From: Actinomadura harenae
Lineage (GTDB): Bacteria; Actinomycetota; Actinomycetes; Streptosporangiales; Streptosporangiaceae
Direction: 5' to 3'
Assembly (NCBI RefSeq): GCF_003696215.1
Contig: NZ_RFFG01000003.1
Location: 124,001-188,000 of the forward strand
Length of the DNA stretch: 64,000 bases
In this document: positions 49,264 to 60,586 of the stretch, piece after piece
Layout: every line of letters starts with the position of its first letter
How positions within the stretch are numbered: position 1 is the stretch's first letter
Translations under genes and position numbers: made by a program
The notes under the pieces: generated by a model
The model's input: the letters and a program-made list of their open reading frames with translations, nothing else
Told to the model about the DNA's origin: nothing
Database searches by the model: none

Positions 49264-50313
49264 GTGGGCAGACCCGAGCGGCCACTGGACCGTGACGCCG
49301 GACCTGTGCCCGCGTTCGCGGACGAGCTCCGGAAACTGCGCCGGAAGGCGGGCAGCCCGTCCTACAGGGTGCTCGCCGCGCGAGCGAACTACTCCCACAC
49401 GGTCCTGTCGGACGCGACCCGTGGTGAACGCCTGCCCACCCTCGCGGTGACCCTGGCGTTCGTCCGCGCCTGTGGGGGCGATCCCGCCGAATGGGAAGCC
49501 CGCTGGCACCTGCACCGCCAGGTCGCCGAGGGACTTCTCGCGCCGTCCACAACGAACACCGCCGGTCCGGCGGACACGATCGATGTGGCAGCGGCCGACA
49601 CGGCGGCCTCGGGAACCTCGGTGCCCGCCAAGGACGCCGCGTCCCCCGAGGACGCGGCGCCACCCACGCACGGGACTCCCGGGCCTCCCGCGCGCACGGC
49701 GGCGTCCGTGCCGGGTGGGACGCCTCCGGGCCGTCCGGCGGGAACACCGCCGATGATCGCCGTGATCGTCCGTCACGCGGCGGTCGCCGCCGTCGTCGCG
49801 GTCCTCGCGGGAACGTGCGGTTGGTGGCTGCGTCCCGCCACCTCGTCCGCGCCCGCCGCCGCGACCGGGCCGTCCACCCTTGCGTCCACTCAGGTCGACG
49901 ACGGCACCGATCCCAAGTTCGCCGGATGCACCACGGACTCCTTTCCGCGTGACAACGTCCCGGTGAGGCTCGACCGTCCGGCACGGCTGCACCGCCGCGT
50001 CCTGCCCGCCGGGACGCAGGTCGGGACGGTGTATCTGATCTACTCGGTGAGGTGCGCCGGTGCGTGGGCCAGGTTCGTCCCGACACCCGGGCTCAATCCC
50101 GACCCGAACGAGACGTCGGCGGCGTCGGTATCGGTCCAGGTGGACCGTCCGATCGACGGCACCTCCTCGCTCTGGCGGATGGGACACGTCGACTCCATGT
50201 ACTCCAACCTGCTGCTGGTCGGCGTCGGCTGCGTGACGGGCAGCGCCACGGTGCGGATGACGGGTCAGGACGCAGTCGGCAGCGCTCGCACAGGGTGCCT
50301 GGGACGTCCCTGA
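49264..50313 (+). CDS. XRE-family membrane protein with DUF2690 domain
   Basis: This 349-residue protein has a cytosolic HTH (about 15-80, FADELRKLRRKAGSPSYRVLA and SHTVLSDATRGERLPT), a Pro/Ala-rich linker, one membrane helix (about 165-187, VIVRHAAVAAVVAVLAGTCG) and an external DUF2690 domain (about 210-345) with cysteine pairs such as FAGCTTDSF and VRCAGAW. This layout suggests a membrane-bound regulator reading an outside signal. The GTG at 49264 has AGGAGG seven bases ahead, which makes it better than the ATG at 49216. No partner gene was seen. Confidence 0.85.
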   Translation: MGRPERPLDRDAGPVPAFADELRKLRRKAGSPSYRVLAARANYSHTVLSDATRGERLPTLAVTLAFVRACGGDPAEWEARWHLHRQVAEGLLAPSTTNTAGPADTIDVAAADTAASGTSVPAKDAASPEDAAPPTHGTPGPPARTAASVPGGTPPGRPAGTPPMIAVIVRHAAVAAVVAVLAGTCGWWLRPATSSAPAAATGPSTLASTQVDDGTDPKFAGCTTDSFPRDNVPVRLDRPARLHRRVLPAGTQVGTVYLIYSVRCAGAWARFVPTPGLNPDPNETSAASVSVQVDRPIDGTSSLWRMGHVDSMYSNLLLVGVGCVTGSATVRMTGQDAVGSARTGCLGRP

Positions 50314-50344
50314 CCGCGTCACGTTCCCGACCGCGTCACGGGCC

Positions 50345-51283
50345 TCAGGCGCCCCGCGCGAAGAAGTCGGCCGCCCGCCGCTCTCCCGCCACCGACCACA
50401 ACACCAGGGCGTCCACCGTCATCAGGACCAGGGTGAGGACGACCCCGCCGGCGACCGACGGCGGCTTGGAGGCGAACGGCTCGTGCTGGGGCGTGGCGAC
50501 ATCCCACAGCTGAACCAGCACCGCCACTCCGCCGGCCAGCCCCAGGACGAGCGCTGTGATCGCGTACGCGCGAGCCCACAGCCTGCCCCGGACGAGCCCG
50601 ACCGCCACCGAGCCCATGAGCGCGGCCCACGCCGCGGCGGCGGGGAAGACGACGGGTGTGAGGGCCAGCGCTACCAGGCTCCCGAACAGGCCGATCGCGG
50701 TCAGCACAGTGAAGTACGCCGCCGCCAGCCACACCGATCCCGGTGCGGTCGACGGCCGTGCGCGATCCATCGCGTCCAGTGCCTCCGCGCGTGTCTGAGT
50801 GTGTCCACCGAAGTACCGTGCGCCCGCGACCCCGTAAGGCAGACGTGCCATCGCCACGCACGCGCCCGCGCAGATGAACGCGGTGACCTTCGTCCCGGCG
50901 CCGGGAGCGTTGAGCAACAGCAGACCGCCGATCCCGCCCAGGGCGGCCACGACGACCAGAGCGGCCCGAGCCCGCTGGATCCCCAGATGCACCGCGAGCC
51001 CGGCGCCCGCGGTGAACAGGCCCAGCAGGAGCAACGCGAGCAGTATCCCCGCCGACGCAGCCGACGGGTTCTTCTGGCAGATCCCGTCACTGGTGGTGCC
51101 GTAACAGGGCGTCCCGTCGAAGGTCTGCCCCGTCGGTTCGGAGAAGGTGGACACGCTTCCGGCGACCGCGAAGCCGAACATCGACGCCGCCAGCGTGTAG
51201 GCGAGGAACGCCGCGGCGTGGACATGTTCGGGAATGAGGCGGCGACCCGGCTGCGCGGCCGAAAGAGCGGGCCGGTCGTACAT
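50345..51283 (-). CDS. Multi-pass membrane protein of unknown function
   Basis: This 312-residue protein has about eight hydrophobic helices and an external loop holding PCYGTTSDGICQ near residue 60 (two cysteines). A short cytosolic part contains RAEALDAMDRARPS. The ATG at 51283 has GGAG six bases ahead. It is convergent with the XRE-DUF2690 gene, 31 bases apart. I do not recognise the family. Confidence 0.72.
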   Translation of the reverse strand: MYDRPALSAAQPGRRLIPEHVHAAAFLAYTLAASMFGFAVAGSVSTFSEPTGQTFDGTPCYGTTSDGICQKNPSAASAGILLALLLLGLFTAGAGLAVHLGIQRARAALVVVAALGGIGGLLLLNAPGAGTKVTAFICAGACVAMARLPYGVAGARYFGGHTQTRAEALDAMDRARPSTAPGSVWLAAAYFTVLTAIGLFGSLVALALTPVVFPAAAAWAALMGSVAVGLVRGRLWARAYAITALVLGLAGGVAVLVQLWDVATPQHEPFASKPPSVAGGVVLTLVLMTVDALVLWSVAGERRAADFFARGA

Positions 51284-52071
51284 GGGCGGCTCCAGTCCAC
51301 AGGGGTCCGGGCCGCTGTTCGGCCCGGTGGCCCGCCCATTCGGCCAGCTCATCCGGTTGTCCGGGCAGTCCCGGACAACCGCTGACAACAGGCCCGCCCG
51401 TGACCACGACGTTCACCGGGCGATTCCGAACATGGAGAAGCCGTCCGTGACGATGAGCCCCGGCCCGGACCGGGCCGCGTGCCCCCGTGCCCGTGCACCT
51501 GCGTGCCCCAGCACGCTCGCACCTTCCGCCCCCGGTTGGCCGCCGGAGAAGAACCGGCCCGCAAACGGACGACCACCCTCGGGGTGGTCTATGACGCAAT
51601 ACCCGCACCACGCCGGCCACACGATGTGATCGCCGTTCCCTGCGGTCGGCGCGGCGACCGGACGGTGCGGCCCGGGCCGCACGCGACGCGCACGCACGCC
51701 TTGGCGCTGCTGGCCGGACACCGACCAGGTCATCGCCGCTTTCAACACCCAGGGCGCCACGCTCCCGGCGCGCCACCGAGGCCAGATCGACGCCTGCGTC
51801 CGCTACTGACCGGCCACGCCGCGGTCCTGAGACTCCGCACGATCATCGCCAACGGAAACTTCCCGACTACTGGCGCTACCACACCGCACGCGAGCATCAC
51901 CGCGTCCACCACGCCAGTCACCAGGCCGAATATGACCTCACACCTGATCGGCGCGCTCCCTCGAAAGGCACCACACCCATCAGACGACATTCCGGAGGCT
52001 GTGGGTCGGGGCCTCTGACAAGCCCCGACCCACGGCGGTCACCCCTCAGCCTGTTCTGGGTGCCAGGCCGT
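51284..52071. other. Gene-poor region
   Basis: About 790 bases without a supported gene. Frames such as 51413-51760 (minus) and 51479-52018 (plus) lack recognisable products and ribosome sites. A short lower-GC patch lies at 51850-51950. It may be decayed coding sequence, but no family could be recognised. Confidence 0.4.
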
Positions 52072-52614
52072 TCAGCAGTCCTTTTCGAGGGTGACGACGG
52101 TGAGCGTGTCGTTGGCCAAGTGGTCCTGCTGCCCGTCGAAGATGCCGGACGGGGCGGAGGGCCCGTCTCCGCCGTCGAAGTACTGCTGCTTGCCGGGGCT
52201 CCAGCCGGCGTTCTCGTCGAAGTGGCCGCTCGAGCAGCCGGCCCGCCACGCGCTTGCCTTGTCGTTCCAGTTACGTCCGTCAGCCTGGTCGCCGTCGGCG
52301 AGGTTGAGCCAGCCCTTGCCGAGAATGCACAGAACCGGACCGCCCGCGCTGATCGGGCTGTCCCAGAACAGTTCCAACTGCCTACTGTTGTCGCACTTCA
52401 CGACACTGACGTTGGGAGTCACCGTGCCCTCCTTGCGGAGGCACCGGTGTGTCGCCGGGCGGCTGCCGTGGAGGGTGATTTCGGTGACCTGGCAGTCGCC
52501 CTTGGCGGTGGGCGCGGCCTGGGCGGCGCCGGTGAGCGCGATCGGTCCTGTCAGGCCAGCGAGGATTCCCGCTCCGGCCGCGGCCTGGAGCCGGAAGCGT
52601 CGGGTGTTGCGCAT
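52072..52614 (-). CDS. Secreted protein of unknown function
   Basis: This 180-residue protein has a signal peptide (MRNTRRFRLQAAAGAGILAG, cleavage near AAQAAP). The mature part has six cysteines, several Trp/Gly-rich turns (WNDKASAWRAGC, ENAGWSPGKQQYF) and ends in DC. The pattern suggests a small disulfide-bonded beta protein, possibly of the crystallin or spectinabilin type, but I cannot name it. It is monocistronic. An unusually AT-rich, repeat-containing upstream region probably carries its promoter and operator. Confidence 0.75.
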   Translation of the reverse strand: MRNTRRFRLQAAAGAGILAGLTGPIALTGAAQAAPTAKGDCQVTEITLHGSRPATHRCLRKEGTVTPNVSVVKCDNSRQLELFWDSPISAGGPVLCILGKGWLNLADGDQADGRNWNDKASAWRAGCSSGHFDENAGWSPGKQQYFDGGDGPSAPSGIFDGQQDHLANDTLTVVTLEKDC

Positions 52615-52659
52615 TCGTCGAACCGTCCTTTCTGTGGTTGTGCTGACCCCTGATTTCTA

Positions 52660-52745
52660 GCCACCGAATTGTCCACTGTGAAGCCATCTGAGCAATCCGA
52701 ACATTATGGACAACAATCCAAACAATCCGGACAATTATCTTTGAT
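52660..52745 (-). promoter_or_regulatory. AT-rich repeated operator/promoter candidate
   Basis: About 85 bases upstream of the secreted-protein gene are far less GC-rich than anything nearby. On the minus strand they contain repeated ggattg and ttgtcc elements (for example attgtccggattgtttggat). Regular short repeats here suggest a protein-binding array, but the start of transcription cannot be fixed. Confidence 0.5.
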
Positions 52746-53047
52746 TAGAAGTGTCTTGGCAGGTCGGACCGGGCCTCCACCGCGATACAGGTGCGCCACT
52801 TTCTGACGGTCAGGACGGCGAGCATCTCGGTGACGTCTCTCGCCATGAAGGAGGAGCGCCCGTTTCGCGCGGTAGCCGGTTGCCGACCCGCACGCGCATC
52901 CCGGCCTCCTCCAACATCACCCGGACCGCCGCCTGACCGCGTGCGCCTCAGCGGCACCGGGATGGTGCCGCGGCCCCCTCCGGTGATGGTGAGCGTCTTC
53001 AGCGGCAGTTTCAGACCGCCCATTTCGGAGCCCGACCTCACGACGGC

Positions 53048-53264
53048 ATGCGCCTGTCGGTCGACCGGTGGCTGACGCACTCAGAGATCCTCCGCAAGCT
53101 CGCCGACGATCACGCCGACAAGATGTGGATCCACGCAGCCGAGACCCGCGGGCCGGCCGCGCCGAGAGTGAGGATCTGCGCCGCTGGCGCGACAACCTGA
53201 TCGGTCAGCTCGAGGAGGGTGACCCTGGGGACTCCGAGTTCCGTGGGTCGGTGCGGCGGCGGTG
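53048..53264 (+). pseudogene. Possible frameshifted small gene
   Basis: One frame reads VDRWLTHSEILRKLADDHADK and then IHAAETRGPAAP. Another frame takes over with SEDLRRWRDNLIGQLEEGDPG and ends in a stop at 53264. The two parts look like one short helical protein split by a one-base shift near 53150-53165. No family was recognised, and the 5' end is unclear. It could be chance. Confidence 0.35.
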
Positions 53265-53406
53265 ATCGTCCAGGTCACCCTGCGGGCGCGGACGGTCCGG
53301 GAGATCGAGGCATTGGGAGTCACAGGCGCGCCAGAGGAGGACCGGAAACGATCAACTCGGGAAGGAGGAGGAATGAGCGCGCGAACGTTCGTTCCCCCTA
53401 TGGGAG

Positions 53407-53479
53407 TACCCCCTACCGGATTCGAACCGGCGCTACCGCCTTGAAAGGGCGGCGTCCTAGGCCGCTAGACGAAGGGGGC
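53407..53479 (-). tRNA. tRNA-Glu (TTC)
   Basis: The minus strand folds as a full cloverleaf. The acceptor GCCCCCT pairs with AGGGGGT (one G-T pair), the anticodon stem is CCGCC/GGCGG with loop CTTTCAA (anticodon TTC), and the T-loop is TTCGAAT. The discriminator is A, and CCA is not encoded. Confidence 0.96.
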
Positions 53480-53544
53480 CTATGGCGGGCTGGGCCCACC
53501 GTTGTGCCCAGCATAGGGGACAACGTCGGGGGACGCACAAACGG

Positions 53545-55128
53545 TTATGGGCGGGACGGTGGTGTTGTGGGCCACTGGGACGGGGGCAGGGACGGGAAGG
53601 GGGAGGAGGGGGTGGGGGCGGGGGACGGGGTGGGCGGGCTGATGGGGCGGTCGGGCTTGGGTTCGAGGTGGCGCTCGATCTGGGCGGAGGTGAGGCCGAG
53701 GCCGCCGAGGCGCAGGTCGTCCCAGCCCTGGAGGCGGTGGGTGGCGCGGCTGAAGTAGAGGACGGAGAGTTCGATCGGGGTGGGCTGCTCGTGTTCGAGG
53801 CCGCGCAGGCCCGCGCCGCCGGTGGAGCCCTGGACGAAGAGGCGGGTGCCGGTGGGGAGGAGGGTGGTCTCGCGTTTGTGGGTGTGGCCTGAGAGGACGA
53901 GCGGGGCGAGGCCGGAGAAGGCGGAGCCCTCGGCGGGGTCGTGGGCGATCACGATGTCGGGGCGGGCGCCGGAGGCGCGGAGCCTCTCGGCCAGGCGGAG
54001 GCCCTCGGCGTGGAGCTGGGCGTCGCCGACATGGTCGTCTCGGGTGGATTTGTCCGGGGTGTAGCGGGGGTCGCCGACGCCGTAGAGGCTCAGGTTCTCG
54101 ATCTGGAGGGTGGTGTTGTCCAGGACGACGCCGTTCTTCTGCCGGGCGACGGCCTTCTGGGTGCCGCGGGAGTCGTGGTTGCCGCGGACGTAGACGTAGG
54201 GGACGCGGAAGGTCGAGATGTCGTTCGCGAACTTGTCCTCGGCGCGGGTGCCGTGGTCCATGAGGTCGCCGCTGTCGATGATCAGGTCGGCCTGGAACTG
54301 GACGGCGACCGAGCGGATCACGTCCCAGGCGGCCGGGTTCAGGTGGATGTCGGAGACGTGCACGATCCGCAGCGTGGACGGGTCGGGCTCGTACGTCGGG
54401 AGGGTGGACGTCGCCGCGTACAGCCGGGACATGTTGCCGACGAGGCGGGCCAGCTGCGCCCGGTAGGAGGTGAAGCGCTCGACGAGGTTGCGGGCGTCGC
54501 CGACGACGCGGGGGGCGTTGGCGAGCAGGCCGGTGTAGCGGGGTTCGGCGAGGGACGCCGGGCTGAAGGACAGCCAGGCGGTCAGGGCGACCGCGAGCAT
54601 GCCCGCGAGCGCGGCGCCGGCCCCGGCGAGGGCGCGCCGCCACGAGCGGAAGGCGAGCAGCCCGGCGAGGAACGCGCCTCCCAGGGCGGTCAGGACGCCC
54701 CGGAGCAGCATGATCCACACGCCGTGCCAGAGCTGTCCGGCGATCCGGTCGGTCATCTGCCGGTCGGACACGTTGGAGCTCTCGATGAACTCGCGGGCGG
54801 CGGCCAGGCGCAGCTGGGTCACCTGGGCGCGCAGCGCGACCGGGCCCCAGTGGGTGTCCAGGTGGAGAGAACCGAGTGGCGGGATCGCGATGGTCGTCCC
54901 GCCGTGCCAGGTCGCCTGGAGGGTGAGCGAGACGTCCGTGGGGCCGACCGGGGTGTCGACGCGTCCGCCGAGGAGCAGGCCCGCGAGGCCGCCGGACAGG
55001 CCCACGAGGACGACCAGCAGGACGCGTCCGGCGCGGCGCGCGCGGGGCGCCCCCAGGCGGGACGCCACCCCGGCGCGGACGGCGGTGACGGCCGGGCGGA
55101 CGCGTTCGGCCGGGGACCGGGACGGCAA
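53545..55128 (-). CDS. Membrane-anchored metallophosphoesterase
   Basis: This protein of about 527 residues has one N-terminal helix, a long loop, two further helices near 170-225, then a calcineurin-like phosphoesterase domain. The metal motifs are all there: VHVSDIHLN, IIDSGDLMDHG, VRGNHDS, IVIAHDP and LSGHTHKRE. The catalytic domain probably lies outside the membrane. A Pro/Ser-rich tail ends the protein. A TTG at 55128 with AGGAGG just ahead is the best start. An ATG at 55158 would overlap the divergent gene's region. Similar proteins are common in actinomycetes with unknown substrates. Confidence 0.9.
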   Translation of the reverse strand: MPSRSPAERVRPAVTAVRAGVASRLGAPRARRAGRVLLVVLVGLSGGLAGLLLGGRVDTPVGPTDVSLTLQATWHGGTTIAIPPLGSLHLDTHWGPVALRAQVTQLRLAAAREFIESSNVSDRQMTDRIAGQLWHGVWIMLLRGVLTALGGAFLAGLLAFRSWRRALAGAGAALAGMLAVALTAWLSFSPASLAEPRYTGLLANAPRVVGDARNLVERFTSYRAQLARLVGNMSRLYAATSTLPTYEPDPSTLRIVHVSDIHLNPAAWDVIRSVAVQFQADLIIDSGDLMDHGTRAEDKFANDISTFRVPYVYVRGNHDSRGTQKAVARQKNGVVLDNTTLQIENLSLYGVGDPRYTPDKSTRDDHVGDAQLHAEGLRLAERLRASGARPDIVIAHDPAEGSAFSGLAPLVLSGHTHKRETTLLPTGTRLFVQGSTGGAGLRGLEHEQPTPIELSVLYFSRATHRLQGWDDLRLGGLGLTSAQIERHLEPKPDRPISPPTPSPAPTPSSPFPSLPPSQWPTTPPSRP

Positions 55129-55162
55129 GGGGCCTCCTTCGTGGCGCACAATGGGCATTGTG

Positions 55163-55501
55163 ATGGAGATGTCGCGGGAGGCGTTCGAGGACCTGGTCTC
55201 CGAGGCCCTCGACTCCATCCCGGCCGAGCTGACCGCGCACATGCGCAACGTCGTCATCGTCGTCGAGGACGTCGCGCCCCAGCGCGGCCTGCTCGGGCTC
55301 TACCAGGGGGTACCCCTCACCGAGCGCGGCGACTGGTACGCGGGCGTCCTGCCCGACCACATCTCGATCTACCGCGACCAGATCCTCCGCGTCTGCGAGA
55401 CCGCCGAGCAGGTGGTCGAGGAGGTCCGGATCACCGTGGTGCACGAGATCGCCCATCATTTCGGCATCGGTGACGCCCGGCTGCACGAGCTCGGCTACTG
55501 A
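55163..55501 (+). CDS. Zinc metallopeptidase family protein (zincin-like, DUF1025 type)
   Basis: This 112-residue protein carries HEIAHHFGI near its C-terminus (about residues 93-101), an HExxH zinc site with the extra His that marks the minimal metallopeptidase family found beside many actinobacterial genes. The N-terminal half, MSREAFEDLVSEALDSIP, is family-typical. Possible starts are ATG 55151, 55163 and 55169, and the middle one is used. It is divergent from the phosphoesterase gene. The substrate is unknown. Confidence 0.9.
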   Translation: MEMSREAFEDLVSEALDSIPAELTAHMRNVVIVVEDVAPQRGLLGLYQGVPLTERGDWYAGVLPDHISIYRDQILRVCETAEQVVEEVRITVVHEIAHHFGIGDARLHELGY

Positions 55502-55650
55502 CCCCGGTCGGCCACAGGGCCGGATAAGCGCAGATCACGGGCCGGTCAAGGCGCCGGTGCGGCAAGGGGTTCCATGAATTGGGCACGGTAGGTCACATAA
55601 CTGCCACGCAGCGTGAGTTAATGGGAGGAGGAGAGCGGAGTGGAGAGCGC

Positions 55651-57315
55651 GTGGCTGGACGGCAGAGCGGTCGGCACCGGCGGCCGCCGGAGGCGCAGGC
55701 CACCTATCGCGAGGTGTTCGCGGTGGGCGAGTTCCGCGCGCTGTGGCTGGCGCAGGCCCTGTCGTTCATCGGCGACCAGCTCGCCCAGGTGGCGCTGGCC
55801 GTCCTGGTCTTCCAGCGCACCGGATCGGCGCTCTACACCGCCCTCACCTACGCGCTGACGTACCTGCCGCCGATCGTCGGCGGGCCCGTCCTGTCCGGGC
55901 TGGCCGACCTGTTCCCGCGCCGCACGGTCATGGTCATGTGCGACGTGGCGCGGACGGTTCTGGTCGCGCTGATGGCGCTGCGGGCGCTGCCGTTCTGGGT
56001 GCTGTGCGCGCTGGTCTTCCTCAGCGTCCTGCTCGGGGCGCCGTTCACCGCCGCGCGCGCCGCCCTGCTCCCGGACGTCCTGGAAGGGGACAGGTATGTC
56101 GCCGGGTCGGCCATCAACAACATCACCCACCAGGCGACCCAGATGCTCGGGTTCGTCGCGGGCGGCGCGATCGTTGCGGTGGTCGGCACGTACCAGGCGC
56201 TCGGGATCGACTCCGTCACGTTCGCGGTGTCCGCGCTGATCCTGGTGGTGGGGCTGCGCCGGAGACCCGCGCCACGCGAACACGAACGGGCGTCGCGGGC
56301 CCTGTGGCGCGGCACGCGGGACGGCGCGCGCCTGGTGTTCGGCGACCCCGTCCTGCGGTCCCTGGTGTCGTTCGCCTGGCTGTGCGCGTTCTACGTGCTG
56401 CCGGAGGGGATCGCCGCGCCCTACGCCGCCACCTTCGACCGGAACCCGCTGACGGTGGGGCTGCTGATGTCGGCCATGCCGACCGGGATGGTGTTCGGCG
56501 CGTTCGCGTTCAGCCGGTTCGTCCGGCCCACGAACCGGCTGCGGTCGATGGGCTGGATGGCCATGCTGGCCTGCGCGCCGCTGATCGTCGCGGGCGCGCA
56601 TCCGCCGCTGTGGGGCGTGGTGACGATCTACGCGCTGTCCGGAGTGGGCAGCGCCTACCAGCTCGCCGCGAACGCCGCGTTCGTCGCCGCCGTCCCGCCG
56701 GACGGCCGGGCGCAGGCGTTCGGGCTCGCCCAGTCGGGCATCCTCGCAGGTCAGGGCCTGGGGATCCTGGCGGGAGGCGCCGCCGCGCAGTACCTCGGCC
56801 CGGAGACCGTCGTCGCGCTCGCGGGCGTCCTCGGCCTGTCGGTCGCCGCGATGCTCACCCTCACCTGGAACCAGCTGCGCGGCTCGATGATCAACGGGCC
56901 CCGGGAGCGTCCCGGCGTCGGCGAACCCCGTGAGGTGGCGAACGTCCAGGAGGCCGGCGCGCGGGACGAGCCTCAGCGCGAGCCGCAGGGCGTTCGGGAG
57001 GCGCGGGAGAGCCCGGCGGGGCTCCGGTCGCACGCGGTGCCCGAGGAGTTCGCCGGGACGGGCACACGGGCGGAGATCGAGGAGACCGCGCTTGGTCGGA
57101 CGGACGCGGGGGCCGAGGAGGGCGCGCTCGTTCGGCGGGACGCGGGGGCCGACGGGGCCGCGCTCGGTCCGCAGGACGTGGAGGCCGGAGGATCCGTGCT
57201 CGGTCAGCGGGGCGTGGACGCCGGAGGAGGCGCGGCGGCGGCGGAAGGCGGGGCCGGGCAGGGGGCGAGGGGCGGACGGGCCGGGGGCGTCCGGCCGTCC
57301 GCTTCGCCGTCCTGA
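55651..57315 (+). CDS. MFS transporter with long repetitive C-terminal tail
   Basis: This 554-residue protein has about twelve helices (30-420) and the MFS loop SGLADLFPRRTVMV. From about residue 425 a 130-residue cytosolic tail follows, rich in Glu, Gly and Ala, with degenerate repeats of 12-13 residues (DAGAEEGALVRR, DAGADGAALGPQ, DVEAGGSVLGQR). Family relatives lack such a tail. The GTG at 55651 follows GGAGAG. An ATG at 55621 has no ribosome site. The transported compound is unknown. The fold resembles macrolide-efflux-type transporters. Confidence 0.88.
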   Translation: MAGRQSGRHRRPPEAQATYREVFAVGEFRALWLAQALSFIGDQLAQVALAVLVFQRTGSALYTALTYALTYLPPIVGGPVLSGLADLFPRRTVMVMCDVARTVLVALMALRALPFWVLCALVFLSVLLGAPFTAARAALLPDVLEGDRYVAGSAINNITHQATQMLGFVAGGAIVAVVGTYQALGIDSVTFAVSALILVVGLRRRPAPREHERASRALWRGTRDGARLVFGDPVLRSLVSFAWLCAFYVLPEGIAAPYAATFDRNPLTVGLLMSAMPTGMVFGAFAFSRFVRPTNRLRSMGWMAMLACAPLIVAGAHPPLWGVVTIYALSGVGSAYQLAANAAFVAAVPPDGRAQAFGLAQSGILAGQGLGILAGGAAAQYLGPETVVALAGVLGLSVAAMLTLTWNQLRGSMINGPRERPGVGEPREVANVQEAGARDEPQREPQGVREARESPAGLRSHAVPEEFAGTGTRAEIEETALGRTDAGAEEGALVRRDAGADGAALGPQDVEAGGSVLGQRGVDAGGGAAAAEGGAGQGARGGRAGGVRPSASPS

Positions 57316-57328
57316 CGCGGGCGCGCCG

Positions 57329-57643
57329 TCACGGACGGGGCTTGGTGGTGTTCGCGAAGGTGTCCTTGGCCTTCTGCGTCGCGTCCTGGACCGTGGGGGA
57401 CTCCTTGGCCTTCTGGAAGAGGTCCTCGGCGACCGAGGACTCGGCGCCGTCCTCCGGCATGACCAGCCAGGCGATGATGTACAGCGCGATGCCCGCGCCG
57501 CCGAACAGGGTGAAGACGCCCAGGCCCAGACGGACCAGGTTGGGGTCGATGCCCAGGTAGCGGCCGACACCGGAGCACACCCCGGCGATCATCTTGCCGT
57601 CGCGGGTCCGGCGGAGCTGCTTGGTGCTGTTCTGCGTTTCCAT
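57329..57643 (-). CDS. PspC domain protein
   Basis: This 104-residue protein begins RRTRDGKMIAGVCSGVGRYLGIDPNLVR (positions about 11-38, read here as the PspC signature) and then has one membrane helix (VFTLFGGAGIALYIIAWLVMP). The C-terminal 35 residues are charged and cytosolic. PspC proteins take part in envelope-stress signalling. It lies tail to tail with the MFS gene, 13 bases apart, and is divergent from the acyl-CoA dehydrogenase. Confidence 0.92.
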   Translation of the reverse strand: METQNSTKQLRRTRDGKMIAGVCSGVGRYLGIDPNLVRLGLGVFTLFGGAGIALYIIAWLVMPEDGAESSVAEDLFQKAKESPTVQDATQKAKDTFANTTKPRP

Positions 57644-57808
57644 ACTTAGATCTTCCCTCTCCAGGCCGTCGGGCGGCATCGGGATTCGCCCTGACCCGAC
57701 CCTGAGAGCATCCCCGAAAAGCGCGCCGCCGACCCTGGGGAGGGGCCCGGGAAGCGGGCCGTCGTACCCTGGCCGCGTCGTTCTGCCTCCGACGGATGGG
57801 ATGCCCGG

Positions 57809-60164
<2,356 letters not shown>

Positions 60165-60180
60165 GCCCCAGGGGCGTCCT

Positions 60181-60223
60181 GGGACGGGGGCCGGGCGGCC
60201 GGGCACGACCCGGCCCCCGTCCC
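60181..60223. terminator. Terminator after asd
   Basis: A perfect 15-base stem, gggacgggggccggg with cccggcccccgtccc, has a 13-base loop 17 bases after the asd stop. Confidence 0.85.
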
Positions 60224-60283
60224 GGAGGGTCCGCGTGCGCCTGAGGGCCGATGTCGGGCTGGCGCGCCGCTCCGGCGGGCCGG

Positions 60284-60499
60284 TCAGGCCTTGGCGCCGC
60301 GGACCTCCAGGGAGTCGAGCAGGGCGGCGCTGGCGCGGGTGATCTCCTCGACGGCGCGGTCGAACGCCTCGGCGTTGTGCGCGGCGGGCGCCCGGAATCC
60401 CGAGATCTTCCGGACGAACTGGAGCGCGGCGGCGTGGACGTCGTCCTCGGTGACGTCCTCGGCGTACGGCGGGCGGAGCGTCTTGATGCTGCGGCACAT
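60284..60499 (-). CDS. DUF2277 domain protein
   Basis: This 71-residue protein matches DUF2277 over its whole length: MCRSIKTLRPPY start, ALQFVRKISGFRAP centre and a helical end. The function is unknown. The conserved N-terminal Cys could bind metal or form a disulfide. The gene is monocistronic, convergent with asd, and uses the short start that gives the family-typical MCR opening. Confidence 0.9.
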   Translation of the reverse strand: MCRSIKTLRPPYAEDVTEDDVHAAALQFVRKISGFRAPAAHNAEAFDRAVEEITRASAALLDSLEVRGAKA

Positions 60500-60586
60500 A
60501 CCTCCATGGTCGCTCACGCCTCTGACATTCGCTTTCGTGGGTTTTTGCCGAAGCCCGGAGACCTAAACGATCTTTAGGTTGGGCGC

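Noticed and set aside
51413..52018. Small ORFs on both strands considered as toxin-antitoxin or secreted peptides
   Set aside because: No matching motif, start site or partner gene could be identified.
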